NCBI GenBank assembly: GCA_027574665.1
Contig: CM050649.1
Coordinates: 68,794,998 to 68,858,997 of the forward strand
Direction of reading: 5' to 3'
Length of the DNA stretch: 64,000 bases
From: Rhynochetos jubatus
Taxonomy: Eukaryota > Chordata > Aves > Eurypygiformes > Rhynochetidae
Shown: positions 12,190-23,760 of the stretch, in pieces
Layout of the letters: every line of letters starts with the position of its first letter
Numbering within the stretch: the first letter of the stretch is position 1
The notes under the pieces: model-generated
Seen by the model: only the letters and a program-made list of their open reading frames with translations
Told to the model about the DNA's origin: nothing
Database searches by the model: none
Program-made: the position numbers and the translations under genes

Positions 12190-12610
12190 TTTAAATGGTT
12201 TCTATTCTTTTTTTTTTTTTAAATCAAGTCAGAATCAAGAACAATGGCAGCCATCAAATTAATTCTGCAAATACACGCAAGCAGAGCAGCTGGAAAAAGG
12301 GCGTCAGGGAGAGGACTTTTTTGGCTATTTGCAAGGGGGATGCAAATGCAGTTGTGCAGTATAAACCACACATTATATTTTTTATCTTTCATGTGTTGTG
12401 ATAAAAGTAGTTTTCTTACCAGTATAACATGTTTCATTAATACAATGTTTAAATAATTAAATACAGTAACTCTGGAGGCAATGGCTAAGATAAAAGTTTG
12501 TAGGCAATCCGTTATTGTGATCAGACAGTACTTCTTAAAACCCATGGAGATGCAATTTAGTAATTTAACTTCTGAAGTCAGTTGTTTAATAAACTATTAC
12601 ATTTTAATAT
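12190..12610. other. Candidate conserved non-coding element
   Basis: This region has high sequence complexity, an exact POU octamer ATGCAAAT (about 12340) and several TAAT cores such as AAATTAATTCTGCAAATAC. Frames are open on both strands over the same interval (68 and 70 codons plus, 108 minus) without any domain. The texture is like vertebrate developmental enhancers, but this is inference from base patterns only. Confidence 0.3.
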
Positions 12611-12651
12611 AGTTTTGTTCGTGTCAAAGGGAATGATTCATTTCCCCTATG

Positions 12652-12849
12652 TCAATTGTTCCAGCTGAAGTTATTAGTGGTTCCAGGGTTGAGGGGGTGC
12701 TGGGTTCCTGTTTGAATATCATTACCATGCTGTTCCCACTCTCTAGGTGTTGCCACTGTAATGTTACGCGTGTGATCTTTACTGGTTATAATTATTTTGT
12801 AAAAATAGTAACTGCCATCATCTGAGCCTTCAATATTGATGTATTTCAT
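12652..12849 (-). other. Orphan 65-codon frame, possible exon
   Basis: The minus-strand frame encodes a hydrophilic peptide beginning MKYINIEGSDDGSYYFYKI. On that strand it is preceded by a pyrimidine-rich sequence ending in CAACAG just before the ATG, which could act as an acceptor. No family is recognised and no partner exon is seen. It differs from other frames here in its lack of low complexity. A chance frame is more likely than a gene. Confidence 0.15.
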
Positions 12850-13279
12850 TAGGTTTAATTCTGTTGGCAGAGAGTAAGATACTGGTTAAGGGGGATATAC
12901 AATTAGTTGTAGTAGGATTAAATTAATATTAGTATACTCTAATAATGGATGTCCCAGAAAGAAACCTGGCAAAACCATTAAATAGAGAGAATACAATAGC
13001 AGACAAACTAAACATTACCTCTGCTACTATCTGAGTTTGTTGTAGTTTTAAAGACACTTTCTTGCTGAAGTTTCAAAATAATCTTCTTGTTCGTTTTCTT
13101 TAATTAAAAAACACTTCTATAAGAAACACATTCTTAAAAAAACAAAAGGCTGGGTTTCTCTGTATCTATCTCCCCTCCTATGAAGACTTAGGTTATGTAA
13201 TGTTGGGATGTGTTCAGCTCCTTCTTTTGAAAGTTGCTGCCAGCTGCTAAAATACTGTTCAAGGCAGGCTTGGTAATCA

Positions 13280-13640
13280 GCTAAATCATTCTCCATATGC
13301 CTGTCAGTTACTGGTTACAACCGGGGGTGGTGGGCATTTCCACGCTACTTCTGCACAGAAATGCCAAGGGGACGCAGACCAAGACGACAGCACCCACTGT
13401 GCCTTGGGTTGGTCATTGTGACTCACCTACTGCAGAGATTGTCTTGGTGTTGTGTGACAGGTCCATGAAGATTAGGGAGCAAGGGCCTTTCCGTAAGCGT
13501 TAGCTTATCACTAGCCTTGGCAACACGTGGGATTATTTATGGCTGAGTCCTTTACCCCAGCTCTTACGGTTCTGAGATAAAAGGCACGCACCAGAGTCCC
13601 CACTGCCTCTCCAGCTGAAGAGATGGAAATTGACAGTATT
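13280..13640 (+). promoter_or_regulatory. CpG-richer patch with TATA-like motif
   Basis: CpG dinucleotides are denser here than in the surrounding AT-rich DNA (for example near 13336, 13371, 13386, 13498, 13568 and 13588). GATAAAAGGC at about 13577-13586 resembles a TATA box with a short GC-richer downstream stretch. No coding exon follows in an obvious way: the ATG at 13622 closes after five codons. It may be an enhancer, a promoter relic or neither. Confidence 0.2.
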
Positions 13641-14928
13641 TGAAATTCAAGGAGTTTTTACTGTACACAGGAATAATCCAAATGTGGAACGGGATTTGTT
13701 ATTAACTGTAAATCCCCTTTCCCCTAAGAAAACCAGAGTAAATGCAGGAAATAAGCTCCCATTTATATACCATAGAGACAATGCTTCATTGTCACTTATA
13801 TTTTAAAGTCACAAGTGAAAAGTAAATGGAAAGTGGGAGCAAATATCAAGGTGTTAGTGGCATTGATCCTTTCACTGTGCAGTCAATAGGAATTTTTGTA
13901 GCTTGCTTGCAACCAATGAGAGAGGGTTTATATACACAGAATATTTGATGGTTTATTCTTTAGAGCATGTGTTACTCTGCACTCAAGTCAAGAAAAGAGG
14001 AGATGTCTTCACCTTTTTTTAATATTAATTCTGTGCATTTCATGCTTATTTACTCTTTACACTGTAGTATTTTTTAAAAAAAATTTAAATATTTCCTTAG
14101 GCACACAAAAAAAAACCTTCCATAAAAATAATTCCAAGTATGCGTTCCCAGAACGCCTGAAGCTTATTGTGACTAGGTACCTGTAAGGCACATAAGATGT
14201 AATAAAAAGAAGAGTTGCAAACAGAATTTCCTTATACTTGTGATAGAAATTTTGCTCAGTCCAGCTTAAGGCTATCACCTTCAAGTTTCCCCTTGCAGAG
14301 TAGCATTCCCAAAAAGATTATTACTCTCCCACAGCGGTGTGCAAATCCTCAGGAAAATACTAACTTTCTTTACTTGAATTTATTTCTTCTCTTTAAATTA
14401 CATTTAGGACAGTCTGTGCCATAACTCTCCTGGGGTCCCACATGGCCTGGCATCCCAGTGCAGAATCCATTACAGACATACTGTATGTTACCAAACCCAC
14501 ACAGCACTTCAGCTCTCCCTAAACATGGTCCTCAACATTGCCCATTCCACTTGTCTTTCATTTGTGTTCCAATGATTTTCCGTTTTCATTGGCAGTCTCT
14601 GAGTTTCAGCCTTACAGGAGACAGTAGTCAGCATGCATGTGCTGTACACTTTTGACTTCAGGCAAAGTGGCATCTTTTCTGCGAGAAACTGCACTAGTTA
14701 CTGAACACTACCCACCTCACACTGATACTATTTTCTGTCACTGTTTCTTGGTCACTCTCTTTCAAACTATTTGACCCAGATAGACATTTCCTTCCAAGGT
14801 CTAAATTACATGCACTGGAATCATACTGAATAAATCACACTGGTATATTTGCCATTGTTATCTTGTTTGGCACAGTTTTATTTTAGTTCTTGTTCCTGTA
14901 ACTGCAGAGGAGAGTTGCATGCAACAGG
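13641..14928. other. Non-coding stretch
   Basis: No gene seen. Short frames only, none with recognisable content. Confidence 0.55.
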
Positions 14929-15282
14929 TTGCATGCTGCAAAGAGAAATACTACAAACCTGAGTGATTTAGATGTCACATTTCTTTGCTTATTATGCCAC
15001 AATAATAAGCTCTACAAAGACGGTTTCTACATAGGAGAATGTAGGTGCAGGGGAAAGCTAATTTGCTACCAATGTGCTAGTCTTATTGTAAATGTCTACC
15101 AAACTAGATCTCAAATTCACTTTGGATATATACACATTAATCTTTGCAAACTGCTATACCCTACATGTGTAATGCTGGAGGTACTGGTCTGTATACAGCA
15201 ACAAAAGCTTCCTTGTTTTTCACAAAGTGGAGACATAAGAAACAATGGTGTTCTTGATACCTATGCATCACTTTTAGCATGA
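14929..15282 (+). other. Orphan 117-codon Cys-rich frame
   Basis: Among the longest frames in the window. The N-terminal third holds a spaced cysteine series: CLLC at residues 20-23, then C38 and C40, then C46 and C49 (CYQC). This resembles a zinc-ligand layout but fits no family I know. The start lacks a good Kozak context, there is no acceptor or donor that clearly frames it, and the C-terminal half is unremarkable. Most likely chance. Confidence 0.12.
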
Positions 15283-15289
15283 TGGTAGC

Positions 15290-18200
15290 CTAGGCACTGG
15301 CATAATAGGGGCATCAGATAAAATAATAATACTCAAATGATGTTTGCGAAGTTGAGCTCGTAAATGTCAAAGGTGATTTGAAGTGGACAAGAGAGAGTCT
15401 TAACAAATCAGCCAGGGGCTGCTGGCAATTGTTTCTGTTCTTGGTTCTTATTGAAACTAATATTGGACAAATTGAAAGAGTGATTGCCTTAGAGCCTTTG
15501 CAATGTCTTCACCAATCTGTTGCCTATTTCCATAAAAAATGGGAGTGAAAATGGCAGCTGACTTCTTTTGACCTCTCTCAATTTCACTGTGGCTCCTGTC
15601 GGAGGCCTGAAAAAGCAGTTTTTCAGGCAGACCATTATCTGCTGTAGCACACTAGTTGGCAAAGAAATTGAAAAATATCAGTCAAATAATCTATTTAAGC
15701 CTGGTCTTTCCTTATGTGTTATGATCTGAATGGTAGCAAACCAGCAAAAAAATAAAAGCCTCAACTTGCAAGTGGATGAACAAGTGAAGTTACCTCCTTT
15801 ACAAGACATTTTCTTTTGTTGTGTCAGGTTCTTTTTCTGTTCCTTTGCCCTCATGATTTGACTGTTGTCATTATAGTAAGATAAGAATTACCTGGAGTGC
15901 TTGGTTCCTAGTCCTCCTCATTGTCTTGACTTACTATTTCTACCTTTCTGGAATCATGGACCAAGAACTGCTTTGATCCATTTCCCTTGCTAACTCATTA
16001 TCTTTCCATCTAGTGTCTTTCCTTAGATTCAACCATAAACTTGAACTTTTTCTTCTTAGAAAATTCTAATCCCACTAAAGTTTCCCTCCAAAGGCCAAGA
16101 CCTATCTTCCATGTATATCAGAAGTGTGCTGACATTTGGTGTCCCTCAACTTCCTCTGTAACTAACAACAGAGCTCTTAGCCTGACCTGCCTGCAAGGGA
16201 AATTATCCGGTACAGGATTTACTCTTAGAAATTATGTTTCTCTTCTAGAGTTTTGGAGAACTACTCTCCTAACTTTTATTCTTCTTTCAAGTACTTCAAA
16301 TTAGGTAGAGAACTGGAGGGTCCATGACTTGGGGGAGCCCTTAAAATTATTGTCTCGAGACCACAGTCCATGCTGCACATCACTCAGCCTACCAGTGCTG
16401 GGATTACTCAGCCAACACCTGACCTCATCAAGTGATCAGCTTGGACCCTATTTCCACCTCGGCTGTCTTTCTTCAAGCTAATTCTTTCTGCCTCAACCCT
16501 GTGTTGCCAGAAGGTATCAAGATGGTATGGTCCTTTCCTCCCTCACAGACAGTATATGTGTCCTTCAACCTCTGCTATGGATCTCGGAAGTGATCTCACA
16601 ACTGCTTGTATCTATTATTCTGCTTGGGTTTCTAGTCCTAACTTTCCCTGACAGCTGCCTGGTCACCAGCCTCTTCTTAACCTTAGGGAAGTAAATATCT
16701 TTCACTCTTCTCTTTCACAGAGGCTAGGCACTTCATAGAGATAATCATGATTTCATCTGGGAAAGGAATTAAATCCTTTTTGACTAACCAAGGCAGTCAC
16801 TTCTTGCCTGAGTTTCATGGCTAGAAGTGCCCAGGTGCCCTTCCTTAAAATTTCATTTGGTTCTGAACGTAACCTTTGCTGCTGTGAGACTTAAAAAAGA
16901 CATATTATTTGTCATTGGAATATCTTAGCTAAAGAATTTGGCTGAAATTTCATGGTTAGTCTGCTGTTACTGAAAATAAGATTTCTCTTGTAGTGAGCTC
17001 TGGGCTGTTTAACGTAACGTGATTGCTGTATCAGAAGCAGATTCTTTAAAAAAACAGATGCACAGTATTTCAGCAACAAGAAAAAAATTTCTTGTTTTCT
17101 TTTGTATGAGTGGAAAGAAACAATTTAGACTTCAGAGAATTCTTCTCACTTTTTGCCTTCTTCCATTGTGAAGAACCACTGTGTTTAATTAAGGACAGAA
17201 TTACCAGATATACTCAGACAAAGAGTGTCAGAGCCATTTGGTTTCTATCAGCAGTCATAAGACAGCGCTAGGAAAAGAACTGTGTGAACAATAAAGACAC
17301 TAAAGTAGCAAAACCAGGGACAGTTATAACCACAATTCTGAGTCTCATTGGAGATGTTATTGGCTGACCATGTTATAAAGTTATAATGCCACAGCAGTAG
17401 CTCAAGCTTTCTGCAGAGCTATCAGAGTTTGTAATGAAGTTAACACATAGTTGCTATGTTGCTGCAAAATACTCTCCTGTAACTGGTAATTCATTATGTG
17501 ATGTGCTGCAACTGGGCTGGACCTTTCGTCTGATTCCTGATTTCAGAAATGCTCATTTTCATGCAGGTGCAAAGTTTAAAAGTACAGAGCCATGTCTGCT
17601 AGGCTCAAAATTTGACCTATTTTTTGCTAGTGTTTCACTACTGCTTCACTTTTCTCCAAATGATTGGTTTTATTTTATTTCATTTATTTTTATTTTGGTT
17701 TGTCAGACTTTAGGACTCCAGTGGTATCCAACTGCTGAGAGATAATATAACCAGATAGATGTAGAACCACTAACAGTGTTCTCCCTTGTAATGCTTTGGT
17801 GTTGTGGATCTATGGAGCTTGCAGACTGAATATCAGTGTTTCACTCACTGACATCCTTCTAGTCCCATGAGACTGTGATATTAACCTCCTACTTTTCTCT
17901 CTGTCCTTTGTAAAACTCAGAATTTTTTTTTTTCTATTCCCCCTACACTGATGCTGAGAATGACCCAGTTTCAATCAGAGGTTCTCAGTAGTCAGAATCT
18001 AACCGTGGCACTGTGATCTCATAAAGACGTGTCTGAACCTAAACTTGACCACGTTTTTTATTACTATGATTATTACTTCAGTACCTGATGTAATGAATAC
18101 ATATGCAATGATTTTTTAAACCAGAAGAATGAACAAAAAATATACCTTTTTCTGCATTTGTCAGTCCTTCATCTTGTGCAGGATTTAAATATCAGACGAT

Positions 18201-18399
18201 CAGTGATATAAAGATCCACTATAAAGACCTACCTTGACATTTAAGGCAAGAATTGAGATGCAGCCTATTCCCCTTGTTTTCATAGGGGACAAGTTTTTGA
18301 TTTTGGTGTTTTGGTTTTCCCTCCTTTCTGCATTCACAGAGGAAGACACAGGATTTTTTTCGTACAAGGCATGAAGTGCCTAACACTGAGGATAACACA
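15290..18399. other. Non-coding stretch
   Basis: About 3 kb without a supported gene or recognisable transposon. Pyrimidine-rich patches occur at 15800-16060 and 16440-16700. Confidence 0.55.
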
Positions 18400-19250
18400 G
18401 GACTCTGTTAACTACTTCAGGCAGCCACGTTGACCAAATTGCTCACCCTCCAGGACAATTGCATTCTGTGACTTTGCAGGTGCTGGGGAGTTAAAAGTAG
18501 CATGGTTCACCTTTTGGACAGACCTGGCATTAGATTTCAGAACCCTCATCCTTAGCAAGAAACCAGAATGAAAAAGGGCATTGTGGCAGACAGCAGCACG
18601 GGAGGTAGGGCTCAGAGTGGCTGGAAAGTGAGCTATTTCTGCGAAAGTATTTAGCATGACCTACTGTCGTCTTCCTCCACTTGCAATGCTTTGGTCCAGC
18701 AGGTTTGCAGTGTCCAGGGTCATAAATCCACACTCATAGACACAATTCCTCCATCCCAGCAGTTCCCTTTCTGTGAAAGTACTGGTCTTGCACTGTTCTT
18801 CCCTCGATCCAAGGGAAGCAGCTGATGCCGAGTGGTAACAAATTGTGACAGTGCTCTGGGCCAGACACAACTACATGACAAGCTTGTGAAAGGGTGAGCA
18901 GGGGCTATCCTGCCCAACCCCCCTTTGAGCACCAACATCATGGAGCATCTGGGGCCACGACATAGGTTTCCCCTCCTGCCTGTGTGCAGGAGTCATGGTT
19001 TGCCTCAGACACAGCTTTGATTACTTTATTCTGCAGCACTTTGTGGGCGACAGGATCTTTTCCAAAACGCCTTTCTCACGCATACATCTCGCCTTCCTAG
19101 GCAAGCCACCCTTCCTTTTCTATTCTCAGAATATTCTTTTTCGAGGGTTCAGTGGCAGTACAGCAATCCCCCCTTTATAAAAGATTGGGAAAGGGTAAAA
19201 ATCTCACTCCTTTTTACTCTGTCCTTTGCAGTGCCTTTGTGATTTACAAA
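18400..19250. other. GC-richer non-coding stretch
   Basis: The base composition rises here and stop codons are sparse. Minus-strand frames of 67-81 codons overlap between 18412 and 18941. No domain is recognised. A retained TTTATAAAAG near 19174 is TATA-like. It may be an unclassified old repeat or regulatory DNA. Confidence 0.3.
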
Positions 19251-19455
19251 GAAACAACAGCCACTGAGTTTTCTTACATTTATTTTTATTTTTAACTTTA
19301 GCAATATCAAACCTTGATACCCTCCCCCCCCCCCTTTTTTACTAAGACTTTCTAGGGAAATTTGCAGCTGGCAGTATTCAGAGCTCTTTCTTAAAGGGCT
19401 GACTGAGCCTTTTCCTCACGTGCTTGTCAGGAGTTTAAGTCCTGTAAGTGCTTAT

Positions 19456-19474
19456 GGGGGGGGGGGGGGGGGGG
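19456..19474. repeat. Poly-G tract (19 G)
   Basis: Nineteen uninterrupted guanines, with a C run at about 19324-19334 some 120 bases upstream. Both can form G-quadruplexes and are prone to length errors. Confidence 0.95.
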
Positions 19475-19479
19475 AGGAA

Positions 19480-20569
19480 ACCCAAACACTTTTAAAGAGT
19501 ATGATTTAAATGTCCCACCCTTCTGTCATTAAACAGCTTCTAATCTTTGTCCCTTTTGATGTCATAATCCTAGCAGATCTCCAGGTTCTTGAGAACTTAT
19601 CTAGGGAAAACATGGAAATCAGTACCTGAGAAACAAGTGGGTTTGAAGGACAGAAAGGGTTTTTTGATTGTTTATTTATATGTTTGAAGAAGAAAGAGCA
19701 AATGTGTACATTTTCCATATTTCATGTTTAAGTTCTCCCATACCCTGCTGTTTGCCAACAGGAATGAAGTGGCAGTTTTGGTATTCTGGTTTAATAGCAC
19801 AGACAGATTATCAGAATTCCAAGGCTTTTTTTCTACATGATATTATGTTGTGAGTTTTTTTTCTATACTTATGCATGTGTATCTGGCATAATATCAAATA
19901 CTATGTAAAATTCCATAGATCTGAATCACACTTTCAACTTGCCTGTCGTGTCAACTTTAGATAGGACTTTTTTTTCCCCTACAAAGTCCTACTTTCAAAC
20001 TATGGATATGAAATAACAATTAGAGTACTATGTCAATCAGTGTCCACTATTTCAACCTGCTACTTTCACTTAGAGAAGCTGATACATTACAATCTATTCA
20101 TGCTGTGGAACTACCATCCCCTAGAATGAATACAAACTAGGGATAAAAAGCTTTTTGTTTCAAGGCTCTACAAATGTGGAATCAGTTACCAGTTGATTTA
20201 AGAACAATTGAGAGCTTTTCCTGTTTTAAGATGGAACTGAAACAATACTTCATGATGACTAGAAGTTGTTGTAATTGTTTTAATTGATGTTATTCTAGTG
20301 TTATCTTGGTTTATTGTTTATTTATATGCATTTGTTTATCACAGGTCATGCTTGAAAATGGGCTTTCATCTCAATTTACATAGTCATCTAACAAATATAT
20401 GTATATATGTGTACCAGCTACACTTGTTTATATCTGACAGCAAAACCATATGTATTCTACATATATTTCTTGCCTTTATGTTTGTGCTATCGATTAAGAC
20501 ATCTGAGTTTGATTTCAGCTTGACTTTTAAGTTTGCAGGACAAACCAAGCAAGTATGTATCTAATAATA
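19480..20569. other. Non-coding stretch
   Basis: No gene or clear repeat. Frames are short and low in complexity. Confidence 0.55.
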
Positions 20570-20900
20570 TCAGTCAAATTATTGTTTGGCTCCCAAAGCA
20601 CAAATCAAGTTAAAGCATTAACTAAGCACATGTTACTGTGCTTTTTAAAGCAGTTCACTCTTTAGTTGCAAGGTTTTATTCCTGCACTGTGTCAGCTTCA
20701 AGCAGCATTAGCATTCAGAAATTACTTTTGTATCTCTAAAGGTAAATGATGTATTAAAAACAGTGATAACATCGCTTGTAGAGAAATACAGTCTGGCATC
20801 AAGTATTTATTATTGCAGCTGATAAAGTAATGGCATGTTTAATTTACACACTGTGTGAATGATAAATATCTGTGTAAGTATTCCTACCTGTCTTTACATA
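20570..20900. other. Candidate conserved non-coding element
   Basis: The block lacks simple repeats and holds several TF-like cores, including AAAGCATTAACTAAGC, TTGCAGCTGATAAAG (E-box CAGCTG beside GATAA) and GTTTAATTTACAC. This texture suggests an enhancer. It is inferred by eye only. Confidence 0.25.
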
Positions 20901-23040
20901 TCCAGCAAGTAAACTAACAAACATATAAGAGGAATAGAGAGGAAGAGTAAGTCATTATTTCATCTGTTCCATTTACAAACTCAGAAGTCACAAATGTGCA
21001 GCTGGGAAATGTGTTTGTCTCAAAGCTTCAAATCTGTGACATGTTAATTCATAAATAATTGCAGTCACATGGTCTTCCTCGAGGGCATTAGCTCAGTATT
21101 CCCAGTACAGTACACTTACTTGTAATAGAAAAGAGTGGACAAAAGTGCTTTTCATAAATCAGATAAAATTGCTCAATAAATCCAAAACATCTTTCATTAT
21201 TTCTAACAGAAAATGAGCTTAGTTATGTAAGCAACATTTTTTAAATTTGAATGGTCTTTGGAAACTGGCAGGTGAGGAAATAACGGGCAAGGCTATATTA
21301 TTTTTGGTTATGGAATCTGTCAGCTAAAAGTTTCACAGCCCTGGACCAAATAGCACTCTGACTTGCCTCCCATGCTAACCCATGAACGACCTTATATCCA
21401 GATACTACATACTTCCGTTAAACAAGAGCAGTTTTCTATTGGGACAGTCATATGATAACATCGCCTGTGTCATTGTCTAAATGCAGCTGTTTGTTTGCAA
21501 AAATATAGGCTTTTTTCCCAAAATTTTATCTTTGGTACTCTGACTGCGGAGTGAATAATACAGTATGAAAGGAACCTGAAGGAGCCGTCAGGGTCCGTTG
21601 TGTCAATCCAGCTGCTACACATGCATATTAAGTCCACATTTAAAAATGCTTGTGATGCTTTTTCTGTTTTGGTTTGCAGTCGGTTTTTAAACATTCATAC
21701 TACTTCCTTTCTCATTGTCAGGATACCTAAGCCACTCTGAACTAACCTTTGAACAAATTGAAATTTAAATTGAAAGTCATTTTAGTTATACAAGAGTAAT
21801 AGTTCTTTTTTTAAATCAGGTGAAATTTAGAAAACATCATGAAGTTTAGCACAAAAAATTATTTCCATTGGATTGGTTACTAAAAAAAGCATCTTGTCTC
21901 ATCTGAGAACTGGTTGTCAAGCTACAGTCAGCATTCGATTTAGTCTCCTGAAATTAGGAATTAGACTGTAAACCTGACTGACCTTGACTGTAGATATTAT
22001 TTTTCAAGCCACCATAGATTTCTCTTGATAAGAATAGTGTTTGGTTCAAATATCAGATTAATTTTCTGTAGACATATGGTTGTCATCCAAAATTTCCAAT
22101 TTCTAATAATTCATTTGATAGAATACTTTGAATTCAGAGAATCAATCTTGTGAGTGTAGCATAAGTACAGCATCACAAATGAGAATGCCAAATTTAAACT
22201 GTTTAGTCCGGGAATTTATTGCTGGCACTGGAATGGTTGTTGGCAGAACATGTCCATACAGGGGGTTTGTTCAGCTACTTCAGTTCCAGTCTATGTCATT
22301 AAGCAGTGGTTTGAGGACACTTAGTATTTTAATGCCCTAGACAACAAAAACACACCCCTTCTCCCTTTCTGTTTAATTGTGTATTGATACCCCAGAATTT
22401 TGGCTTAAATATTAATCTGATTTTCTTTTATACATGAGTAATTTCTTAGATTAATTGAAAAAGTTTGCCATAAGCTGTCGGTGTCCTGGATTTTGATATT
22501 AGCCCCTGTGCTCATTTTGTGCATGCTGATGCACGGTGTTTTTATCTTGAGTTTTAACAGACCGAGCTACATAAAGGATGTTGAGCAAGCAGGTAGTGTG
22601 CTTATGAAAGAGATCTACTTTAACAATTGTCATACTCCAAGCAGAGAAAGTGTAGGTTTCAGCTATAAACTGTGCTTTTACTAGTTAATGGGATGAATGT
22701 TTGAAAGGGCTTTAAAGACAAACCTTACCCTTACCTGCAGCACAGAGAAAGGTGTCAGACACAGCCAGCCACTACTTAGACCCAAGAGTCAGCCTGCAGC
22801 TAGAAGGTATGGAAGCTTCTGTTCCCAGCTGACACACTAAATGCACTCTAGTGACCAGTCGGTCTGAGAATGGGCACCATGGTCGCATCTCCAAATGCAG
22901 AAGGCGGATACTTATCTGTCCTAAGCCTGGAAAATAAGCCTCTGCATTTTCTCTTTCAGATGAAGACAGGGATTACAGAGAGGGGAAAAAAATAACAATA
23001 GCAAATAAACCTCTCATTGTCCTGCACGGGGTGGGGGTGT
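20901..23040. other. Non-coding stretch
   Basis: No supported gene. The frames at 21470-21694, 22128-22340 and 22481-22684 have no recognisable domain. Confidence 0.55.
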
Positions 23041-23760
23041 CAGAGAATCACAGAGCTATTTAACAGCAAACACATCCCATGCAGGTCATTCAGCCCAGTC
23101 TTTTTTCCTCCTTCCCTCATGTATTGTGTCAGGATTGATTTCATTAAACTTAATCCATTGCTGATAGATCGACATTAAGTATGGCCTTAAAATCCTGCAG
23201 TGGAGGTGATTCTGGAAAACCCCTTGCAGGAACAGTTAGGTCATGGAGCAATCCGACAGTTTTAAAGTTTTTCCTAATATTTAACCCTATTATCTATGTT
23301 GCAGCTGAAGTCCATTGCTTCTTGTTTTGTCCCCATTGACTAATGGGAACAATTGGTCCCTGTCCTCTTGGTAACACCCCTTTATGCAATTATCGAGAGT
23401 TATTATGTCTCCCTTTTGGCTTCTCTTCTCTAGGCTGAACATATCCCAGTCTCTTAAGCTTTTCTCCTGGGCCTTATTTTCAACACCTTTTATCATTTTT
23501 GATGGCCTTCTCTCAAGTCCTTCTAATTTGTCTGTGGCCCTTGAAAAATGTGGTAGCCCAAACTAAATGTGGCTCTGTGGATGAAGCTCAGCCGAGTCAA
23601 ACAGAGCGGAAAAACTGCCTTCCTTGTAATACATATGATGCTCCAATTAACACAACTTAGTGTAGCACTGGCCCTTTCTGTGACAGCATTGTCTTTTTCG
23701 CTTGCTCAATACATTGTCTATTATCACTACTCCCTTCTCTGGAGTTTTCTGTTCTAACTG
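23041..23760 (-). mobile_element. CR1 LINE fragment, minus strand
   Basis: About 700 bases of antisense CR1. It begins with a decayed AGAATCACAGAG terminus. Diagnostic blocks follow in order: TTTTTCCTAATATTTAACCC, then CATTGCTTCTTGTTTTGTCC, then TATTATGTCTCCCTTTTGG, then CTCTAGGCTGAACATATCCC, then GATGGCCTTCTCTCAAG. These match the reverse complement of the CR1 3' region. The far end near 23760 is approximate. The frames inside it are shadows of the repeat. Confidence 0.85.

Noticed and set aside
23290..23757. Short frames on both strands at 23.3-23.8 kb
   Set aside because: They lie inside an antisense CR1 LINE.
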